Assembly (NCBI GenBank): GCA_013416635.1 | Contig: JACCHT010000002.1 | Coordinates: forward strand, 558,001 to 622,000 | Source: Candidatus Thiodubiliella endoseptemdiera | GTDB taxonomy: Bacteria > Pseudomonadota > Gammaproteobacteria > PS1 > Pseudothioglobaceae | DNA length: 64,000 bases | Direction of reading: 5' to 3' | Shown here: positions 56,536-64,000 of the stretch, in pieces | Layout of the letters: each line of letters opens with the position of its first letter | Numbering within the stretch: position 1 is the stretch's first letter | Notes under the pieces: model-generated | Told to the model about the DNA's origin: nothing | Seen by the model: the letters and a program-made list of their open reading frames with translations, nothing else | Database searches by the model: none | Translations under genes and position numbers: made by a program

Positions 56536-58261
56536 AATTGGGTAGTTTATTCAAAAACATTTGTTGATAATGCGTGTCCCAATCTTTAAATTGAATGGTT
56601 TTTTTGCCATCAGGAAACACCACGCTCATTCGCTCAAAATCAAGCGTATAAATACTTAAATCAGGCTTAACCAATACGGCTCTTGGGTCATTATGTTGCG
56701 TGGGCATATATTGGCTATTGACCCGTAATCGTTTTGGATTGATTGCCTTAAGCAAAGATTGTCCATTGATATTTTGATGCGGCTGCATACCGATAATAGC
56801 CAAAATACTGGGCACAATATCGGCTTGTGAAACTGGCAAATCTTGATTATGTGTTAATTGAGCAAACATAGATTTTGGCGGAGAAATTAGCAAGGGGTTA
56901 TGAATGGTGTTCAGGTGTGGATTGTGATTAAATTTCCCTGCTTTTCCATCTTCATCCAAGCCTTGTCCGTGATCAGCGGAATAAAACACCCAACTATTTG
57001 GATATTCTTTACGCATTTTCTTAATCAACTTGGCTAAATAATCATCGGTTTTGATAACCGTATTATCGTAGGCATTAATGGCATTTGGTTCGCTTTCAGG
57101 TAAGAATTTTTTGTGTTCTTTGCTAGAATGTTCCGCATACGGATAATGCGAGCCATCCATTTGCAAGACCAAGAAAAATGGCGTTTTTTGCTGACCAACT
57201 TTGTCAATATAGGGCATCGCAATTTCATTCAATACTCGCATATCATCTGCACCTTTATGCACAGAAGCATTTTTATTCATATTGACTCCGTGCCAAAAAT
57301 AATCCACATCCTCATCAACAAACAAATCCTTAATATGCCCCAACGCGTATCTTGTGCGCTGATAAATGCGGTCGTATAGCCACGAGCCTTAGCATAATTA
57401 AATACCGATGGTGTTTGATAAATTCTACCTTTTGGATCGATGCCCTCAATGCCAACCAGCATATACGGCACACTGAGGCGGGTATGAGTGCCAATGCTAA
57501 GTGCGTTGGTGTATTTAATCAGTTGTTGATTTTTTTCAAGTTGTGCCAATTGTGGCGTGGTTTTCGTTCATAGCCGTAAATACCCATATGGGACAAAGTT
57601 AAGGACTCGCCGACAATGTAAATAATATTAGGTAAGTGATTAACTGATTTTTGACTGGGCGTTAAGTCAGGCTTATCGTGCTTGAACTCTAATACTTGTG
57701 TGCGTGACATTTGCAACAAGGTTGAATAATACGCCAAAGTTGAGTTTTGAAAATTACTCACCCCGTACCAACTGAAAGTTGTCAATAAATATAATAAGGA
57801 AAAGCCAACCATATTTAAGCCGTAACGCCATTTTACTATTTTAGTTGGTGTTGTTATTAACCCCAACAAACTATAAACCACCCATACAATCAAAATAGAT
57901 TTTAAAATATTAAATTGCTCTAACCACAGTGCTAATACCATCGTTGGGTCTTGTGAAAATTCACGAAAACCAAAACTTGAAGTAAAACTACGATAGACCT
58001 CATAATGCGACATCTGCACCAACATTGGCACAGCAATACAATAAAAACAAGCATTTTCCCAATTTTAGACCGCCCAATAATGGGTTGAAGAATGAACAAC
58101 AAAGATAGCATTGCCAATGAAGTTAAGCCTAAATTAACAAGCACACGCTTAATATCCCAATGTTCTAAAATCCATGCAAAATCACGCACCACAAAGACAT
58201 CTAACAATATTAGCCCAAGCCAAACGAAAAGTATTGGTTTTATTTGATTGTTTCTAACCAT
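56534..58261 (-). CDS. sulfatase-fold phosphoethanolamine/phosphoglycerol transferase-like protein, about three frameshifts
   Basis: Read as one gene, it starts MVRNNQIKPILFVWLGLILL with five or so membrane helices. A periplasmic alkaline-phosphatase-superfamily domain follows: NIIYIVGESLTLSHMGIYGY (metal and nucleophile region), then LQMDGSHYPY and FYSADHGQGL. The order resembles EptA/LtaS-like transferases that modify LPS or lipids; the exact acceptor is open. Frames break near 58025, 57545 and 57335. The stop is made at the MITE boundary (AAT TGA), so the C-terminus may be shortened. It overlaps the surE end by 22 nt. Confidence 0.75.
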
Positions 58262-58983
58262 GTGGCAACCGTGTCAATTTCGTTATATTTAGTCAAATCA
58301 ATCTGCAAAGGTGTTACTGATACATAACGATTGGCAATCGCATAAAAATCTGTACCCACACCATTGTCAGCCTCTTTGCCGTTTTCGCCAATCCAAAATT
58401 TCGAACCATCGTCTTTATCAGGCACGCTTTTTTCCGATTGATGGCGCTTACCCAAACGCGTGGTTTGAAACCCTTGAATATCTGCCAATGGCACATCTGG
58501 TATATTGACATTAAGAATCGTATCGTGCGATAATTGTGCGTGCGAAATTTGGGCAACCAGCCTCTGAGCAATGATACCTGCGGTATCAAAATGTTTTCCC
58601 TCCCAACTAGCTAAAGAAATTGCCAACGATGGCAACCCCAAAAAACGCCCTTCAATCGCCCCTGCCACTGTGCCAGAATAAATCACATCATCACCTAAAT
58701 TGGCACCAAAATTGATACCCGTTACCACCAAATCAAAAGATTCATTCAGCATTCCGCTTAGGGCTAAATGCACGCAATCACTTGGTGTTGCATCAACACT
58801 GTAAATATTTTTTTTAATTTCAATCGGTTGCAATGCTCTGTTGAGCGTTAAAGAACTGCTAGCAGCAGATTTATTTTCATTCGGTGCAACCACAACCACC
58901 TTATGATCTATGGATAAATATTGCACCAAAGTTTTGATACCTTGTGCGTCAAAACCATCGTCGTTACTGATTAATATTTTCAT
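58240..58983 (-). CDS. surE: 5'/3'-nucleotidase SurE
   Basis: Nucleoside monophosphate phosphatase that also acts on short polyphosphates. The 247-residue product starts MKILISNDDGFDAQGIKTLV, with the SurE metal residues in NDDG. It also has ATPSDCVHLAL and GINFGANLGDDVIYSGTVAG. Full length and intact. The downstream sulfatase-fold gene overlaps its 3' end. The 222-nt gap upstream (58984-59205) holds short open tails but no gene I can support. Confidence 0.95.
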   Translation of the reverse strand: MKILISNDDGFDAQGIKTLVQYLSIDHKVVVVAPNENKSAASSSLTLNRALQPIEIKKNIYSVDATPSDCVHLALSGMLNESFDLVVTGINFGANLGDDVIYSGTVAGAIEGRFLGLPSLAISLASWEGKHFDTAGIIAQRLVAQISHAQLSHDTILNVNIPDVPLADIQGFQTTRLGKRHQSEKSVPDKDDGSKFWIGENGKEADNGVGTDFYAIANRYVSVTPLQIDLTKYNEIDTVATWLETIK

Positions 58984-59205
58984 CTTTGATAAGTTTAGTT
59001 AAGTGGGATTGTTTAGCACTTGCTTTCCCTGCTTTTATTTGTGCAATGGATTCTTAAAAACGCTACAATGCATTGATAATAACTTTTGAACGAGAAACTT
59101 AATAGCCTTTTCGTTCTTTGTTAATTACTTCTATCAAAGATTTTGGGTTTCTAATTGCGACATATCCATTGCCTTTGCTCTCAATGAAAAATTACAATTA
59201 TATCA

Positions 59206-61429
59206 CTATTGTATTGCAACTGTAATTTTATCTTTTTTAACGCTGACTTTAACCGTGCCACCCTTTACCAACTTGCCAAAGAGTAGTTCATCAGCGAGTG
59301 GTTTACGAATTTCTTTTTCTATTAAACGCGACATTGGTCGTGCACCCATTTTGGCATCATAACCATTTTTAGCAAACCATTTTCTTGCCGTTTCGGAGAC
59401 AATCAAAGACACATTTTTTTCTTCCAATGCTGATTCTAATTCAAATAAGAACTTATTGACGACGAAAACAATTGTGTCTTGGTTAAGTGAGTTGAAATAA
59501 ATCACTTCCGACAAACGATTTCTAAATTCGGGGGTGAAGGCTTTTTTCAATTCGCCTTCATAATCCAGTGAATGGTCTTGTTCGTTAAATCCAATCGACG
59601 CACGCCCAACGCTTTGTGCACCGATATTTGAAGTCATCACCAAAATTACATTTCTAAAATCAACTTCACGCCCATTCGCATCTGTGAGTTTGCCATTATC
59701 CATCACTTGTAGCAATAAATTGAAAATATCAGGATGTGCTTTTTCAACTTCGTCAAGTAACAATACCGCATACGGATTAGAGTTCACAGATTCAGTTAAT
59801 AACCCACCTTCATCATAGCCGACATAGCCTGGTGGAGAGCCAATTAATTTGGACATTGAGTGGCGTTCCATATATTCACTCATATCAAAACGCAATAATT
59901 TAACCCCCATAATACGGGCAAGTTGTTTACAAATCTCAGTTTTTCCAACGCCTGTCGGTCCTGCAAATAAAAATGACCCCATCGGCTTGTCTTCGTGTGC
60001 CAAACCCGAACGGGATAATTTGATGGCGGTGGACAGGCTTTCTACCGCGGTTTCTTGCCCGAATACACCGAGTTTGAGTTCGGATTCTAAATTTTTTAAC
60101 AATGATTTATCATCATTGGTCACTTGACGAGAGGGAATACGAGCCAATTTGGCAATAATGTCTTCAATATCCCCAACGCCAATATTGGTTTTTCGTTTAG
60201 ATTTTGGCTGAATTTGTTGTAATGCACCGACTTCATCAATCACATCAATCGCCTTGTCTGGCAGGCGACGGTCATTTATATAGCGATGTGAAAGTTCCAC
60301 TGCGGATACCAATGACGCTTTAGAATATTTGACTTTGTGATGCTCTTGATAATATTTTTTTAAACCGTGCAAAATCTTAATCGTATCATCAACTGAAGGC
60401 TCATCAATATCAACTTTTTGAAAACGGCGTGTGAGTGCATGGTCTTTTTCAAATACTTTGCGATATTCTTCATAAGTGGTTGAACCCATACATTTTAATG
60501 AACCATCGGCTAATGCAGGTTTGAGTAAATTTGACGCATCTAACGCACTCCCCGAAACACTGCCTGCCCCAACTATCGTGTGGATTTCATCAATAAACAA
60601 AATGGCACCTGGAATTGCTTCTAACTCACTCAATACCCCTTTTAAACGCTTTTCAAAGTCCCCACGATATTTTGTACCCGCAATCAATACGCCAACATCA
60701 AGTGAATAAATACTGGCATCTTTCAACACTTCTGGCACTTTGCCATCAACAATTTTTTTAGCAATACCTTGTGCGATTGCCGTTTTCCACCCCTGCTTGC
60801 CCCACAAATAACGGATTGTTTTTGCGTCGTCTGGACAAAATCTGCACGGTGCGTAATACTTCTTCCTCCCTGCCAAGTAGCGGATCAATCTTGCCCAACT
60901 TGGCTTTTTCACACAGGTTGACAGTGTAAGTCTCTAATGTTGTTTTTTTGGCTTTTTTAGGTTTGTTGGCAACCCGACTAAATCGGTCTTCTTCTTCGTA
61001 ATAGGCTGTTTGTGTGGCAATCGCTTCCATCACTTCAAGACGGGAAACATCATTTTGTTTTAATAAGTACACCGCATAAGATTCTTGCTCTGCAAAAATA
61101 CTGACTAAAATATTCATCGCATAAACAGTATTTTTTTGTGCAGACTGTGCTTGATAAACACTGCGTTGTAACACCCGCTGAAAACCAACAGTCGGTACAA
61201 TATCCGTTTCCGAAGCCTGAGGAATAAGCGGCGTATGTGTATCAATATAATCCTCCAACTCAAGGCGTAATTCATCAAGATTAATGCGTTTATTGCGTAA
61301 AAAACTCACCACTTCATCAATATTAAACAGAGCAATAAGCAAATGCTCAACCGTCACAAATTCCAAACGATTATTACGCGCTTTGGTCATAATAGTGTTG
61401 ATTTCTTGTTGTAAGGCAGTTTCAATCAT
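59206..61429 (-). CDS. clpA: ATP-dependent Clp protease ATPase subunit ClpA, one frameshift in Walker A
   Basis: AAA+ unfoldase that feeds ClpP. The start at 61429 (MIETALQQEINTIMTKARNN) matches ClpA; the frame open to 61456 enters a MITE. The first AAA module breaks at LFVGQAGV (about 60790), exactly at the GVGKT loop, and the next frame continues KTAIAQGIAKKIVDGK. The second module has GPTGVGKTEICKQLARIM, LLLDEVEKAHPDIF and a C-terminal region like ClpA. Restored length about 741 residues. Two bases appear to be lost in the Walker A, or one added. Confidence 0.9.
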
Positions 61430-61443
61430 AACGGTATTATACT

Positions 61444-61604
61444 GAGACCTTTGCATAAATATGAATAATCATCAAAACGCCATCTTTCATCAAATTACAA
61501 ACTTTTTAAAAACACCCTTAGCCCTGCTAGGAGTGGATTTAAAAAATTTCCAATTTAATAAAATCTGTCATTTTGCTAATCATCCCTATTTATGCAAAGG
61601 TCTC
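61444..61604 (+). mobile_element. MITE-like palindromic element, copy 11
   Basis: 161 bp with duplication ATACT, between clpS and clpA. It leaves 14 nt to the ClpA start codon, so it now carries or replaces most of the clpA leader. Confidence 0.93.
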
Positions 61605-61607
61605 ATA

Positions 61608-61907
61608 CTATTTTTCTAATTCTCTGATAACACACATCAACGGCTGTTCATTTTCACGGGCAAACTTAATCACCTGCTCTACTTTCGTCTGTGCTACATC
61701 GTGCGAATAAATACCACATACTCCTTCGCCGTCCAAATGCACTTTAATCATAATCGCATGTGCTGCCTCTTCATTTTTGGCAAAAAATCGTTGCACTACT
61801 TCAATGACAAAATCCATTTCTGTATAGTCATCATTCAACAACAGCACTTGAAACTGACTGGGTTTTTTGAGTTTTGGCTTTGCCGTTTTGGTAATCGTTT
61901 CGTCCAT
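61608..61907 (-). CDS. clpS: ClpA adaptor protein ClpS
   Basis: Delivers N-end-rule substrates to ClpAP. The 99-residue product has [20 protein letters not shown] and [20 protein letters not shown], the residues of the N-degron pocket. Full length. Its stop is three bases from the MITE that separates it from clpA, breaking what is normally a close pair. Confidence 0.95.
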   Translation of the reverse strand: MDETITKTAKPKLKKPSQFQVLLLNDDYTEMDFVIEVVQRFFAKNEEAAHAIMIKVHLDGEGVCGIYSHDVAQTKVEQVIKFARENEQPLMCVIRELEK

Positions 61908-61975
61908 TTTTAATGATGGGTAAAAAAGGAGCTATTTTACATTAAAATAGACTATTTATTTTTACAGCAATCATT

Positions 61976-63531
61976 ATGGAAAGTATTCACAACGATAAAA
62001 TCCTTATTCTTGATTTCGGTTCGCAATACACACAATTAATTGCCCGTCGTGTGCGTGAAATCGGTGTTTATTGTGAATTATTTCCTTATGATGTTGACGA
62101 CAGTTTTATTAAGGCATTTAATCCAAAGGGTATCATTCTTTCAGGTGGTCCTGATACCGTTACTTTGGATGATTCTGCCAGAGCACCGAAAATTATTTTT
62201 GACCTTGATATACCGATATTGGGCATCTGCTACGGCATGCAAACGATGGCAACGCAACTCGGTGGCTTGGCAGTGTCAGCGGATAAACACGAATATGGTT
62301 TTGCCAAAGTGCGTGCGCGTAATCACAATTTACCGGGATACTGATGAACCACATAATGAAGGAACGGACTTTGGAGTGTGGATGAACATGCATTAAGTGC
62401 AAAATTACCCGAAGGATTTAAACTGATTGCTTCTACTGATAATTGTGAAATTGCGGGTTTTGCGAATGTGGAAAAACATTATTACGGCATACAATTTCAG
62501 CCAGAAGTTACACACACCAAACAAGGGGAACATATTTTAAATCGCTTTGTTACAGGTATTTGTGAATGTGAAAAAAATTGGACAACGGATAATATTATTG
62601 CCAATTTGGTGCAAAATTTAAAAGAACAGATTGGTGATGGCAATGTTTTACTTGGGCTATCAGGCGGTGTAGATTCATCTGTCGTTGCCGTGCTGTTACA
62701 CGAAGCTATTGGTGACCAACCACTTGTGTATTCGTTGATAACGGGCTATTACGACTGAATGAAGGTGATGAAGTCATGCAAACTTTTGCTGACAATATGG
62801 GTGTGAAAGTTATCCGTGCCAACGCCCAAGATAAATTTTACAACGCCTTAGCCGACGAATCCGAGCCAGAAGCAAAACGCAAAATAATCGGTCATGCCTT
62901 CATCGAAGTATTTGAAGAAGAAGCCCGTCATCTTGATGACATTAAATTTTTAGCACAAGGCACGATTTACCCTGATGTGATTGAATCTGCAGGGGCAAAA
63001 TCAGGCAAAGCCAAAGTCATTAAATCTCATCATAATGTCGGTGGATTGCCGATGATTTAGCATTTGAATTAGTCGAGCCACTCAAAGAATTATTTAAGAC
63101 GAAGTCCGCACCATCGGTGTCAAACTCGGCATTCCTGCCCATATGCTTTACCGCCACCCCTTCCCAGGACCAGGTTTAGGTGTGCGTATTTTAGGGCAAG
63201 TTAAAGCAGAATATGCTGATATTTTGCGTGAAGCTGATGCTATTTTTATGGATGAATTATATAAAAATGATTTATACGATAAAGTCAATCAAGCCTTTGC
63301 CGTATTCTTGCCAATTAAATCAGTTGGTGTTACTGGCGATGAACGCCGTTATGATTTTGTCATTGCCCTGCGTGCTGTTGAAACCGTTGACTTTATGACG
63401 GCTCGATGGGCAAGATTGCCGTATGATTTTTTAGACATCGTTTCTAATCGCATCATCAACGAAATCCCCGAATTTCTCGGGTAGTGTATGACATTTCAGG
63501 TAAGCCTCCCGCCACGATTGAATGGGAATAA
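61976..63531 (+). CDS. guaA: GMP synthase (glutamine-hydrolysing), about six frameshifts
   Basis: Makes GMP from XMP. The pieces align to GuaA in order: [17 protein letters not shown], the glutaminase [12 protein letters not shown] (Cys nucleophile), [20 protein letters not shown], the ATP loop [19 protein letters not shown] and the dimerisation domain [15 protein letters not shown]. The end [10 protein letters not shown] is in a further frame, with stop 63529-63531. Frames break near 62330, 62385, 62720, 63053, 63098 and 63480; each is repaired by adding about one base. It is the worst-hit gene of the window. Its end overlaps tadA. Confidence 0.9.
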
Positions 63532-63998
63532 TCACAGATAAAGAATGGATGACACTCGCTATCCAACAAGCAAAACTCGCTGAAAAAATAGACGAAGTCC
63601 CCGTCGGTGCAGTGCTAGTCCAAGACGGGCAACTCATCGCTCAAGCCCACAATCAACCTATTAACAATAATGACCCGACCGCTCACGCAGAAATTCAACT
63701 ATTGCGTCAAGCAGGCAAAAAACTCGGCAATTACCGCCTGCCGAACACGACTTTATATGTCAGTTTAGAACCTTGTACAATGTGTTTAGGAGCAATGATT
63801 CACGCCCGAGTTTCTCGTATTGTGTTTGGTGCTTATGATGAAAAAACAGGGGTTTGTGGCTCATGCCAAGACTTATCAAAGAGTGATTGTTTTAATCACA
63901 CTATTGAAGTTGAAGGTGGCATACTCGCTGATGAATGCAGGGATTTATTACAACAGTTTTTAAACACCGTCGCTAAACTGTATACATTCCACCATTGA
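63522..63998 (+). CDS. tadA: tRNA-specific adenosine deaminase TadA
   Basis: Edits A34 to inosine in tRNA-Arg(ACG). The 158-residue product has the zinc site: HAE in DPTAHAEIQLL and PCTMC in LEPCTMCLGAMIHARV. Full length and intact to the stop at 63996-63998. Its substrate tRNA-Arg(ACG) is encoded at 26355. The ATG overlaps the end of guaA by ten bases, and so links the two genes. Confidence 0.96.
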   Translation: MGIITDKEWMTLAIQQAKLAEKIDEVPVGAVLVQDGQLIAQAHNQPINNNDPTAHAEIQLLRQAGKKLGNYRLPNTTLYVSLEPCTMCLGAMIHARVSRIVFGAYDEKTGVCGSCQDLSKSDCFNHTIEVEGGILADECRDLLQQFLNTVAKLYTFHH

Positions 63999-64000
63999 TG

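Noticed and set aside
58984-59205. Two short minus-strand open tails (about 28 codons each) between surE and clpA
   Set aside because: Neither has a start, a family match or a clear partner; may be relics, but the evidence is too thin.

Overview
The window looks like a chromosome segment of an AT-rich, sulfur-oxidising gammaproteobacterium. SoxB, a gammaproteobacterial-type str/S10/spc order, pgsA followed by tRNA-Gly and tRNA-Cys, efp-epmA, clpS-clpA and a meso-DAP type MurE all fit that group. The mix of core genes with many small repeats, broken toxin genes and an autotransporter relic is reminiscent of the SUP05/Thioglobus clade and its mussel symbionts. That placement is inference; no 16S gene is present.

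Layout. 1-10.3 kb (minus strand): continuous rpsL-rpsG-fusA-tuf-rpsJ-rplC-D-W-B-rpsS-rplV-rpsC-rplP-rpmC-rpsQ-rplN-rplX-rplE, with a good promoter before rpsL. 10.3-11.8 kb: a low-molecular-weight tyrosine phosphatase and divergent kdsD. 11.8-15.4 kb: accessory stretch with a frameshifted autotransporter, a small unknown gene, a coiled-coil membrane-anchored protein and short repeats. 15.4-21.1 kb: a TPR-glycosyltransferase protein and soxB with DUF4395 and HupE-like membrane genes. 21.2-26.2 kb: murE and murF, separated by a Fic protein with a triple operator, a beta-barrel protein and a broken XRE regulator. 26.3-31.6 kb: tRNAs, pgsA, argG, YcgN-like, Sel1, epmA, efp. 31.7-33.6 kb: a decayed restriction-modification island. 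33.6-37.2 kb: sucC, sucD, a higBA relic and an NAD-binding protein. 37.3-45.9 kb: mobile and variable region (IS3 relic, MBL-fold gene, cytochrome c'-like gene with CRP/FNR regulator, NYN protein, two REP-associated transposases flanking a second copy of the sucD tail and NAD-binding gene). 46.2-52.3 kb: YciO-like gene, a toxin-antitoxin pair with the toxin split by a repeat, PHP phosphoesterase, glmS, TolC-like gene. 52.4-64 kb: galU, pgi, glnS, tRNA-Pro, a sulfatase-fold transferase, surE, clpA, clpS, guaA, tadA.

Two themes cut across the window. First, an approximately 161-bp palindromic MITE-like element occurs 11 times. Most copies have an exact 5-bp target duplication, and the element repeatedly lands at gene ends, supplying the stop codon, or inside non-essential genes. 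Second, many genes, including normally indispensable ones (fusA, murE, murF, glmS, guaA), carry single-base indels, mostly lost bases in short homopolymers. This may reflect residual sequencing error, real decay, or both; reads are needed to decide. Both toxin-antitoxin modules have a dead toxin and an intact antitoxin.
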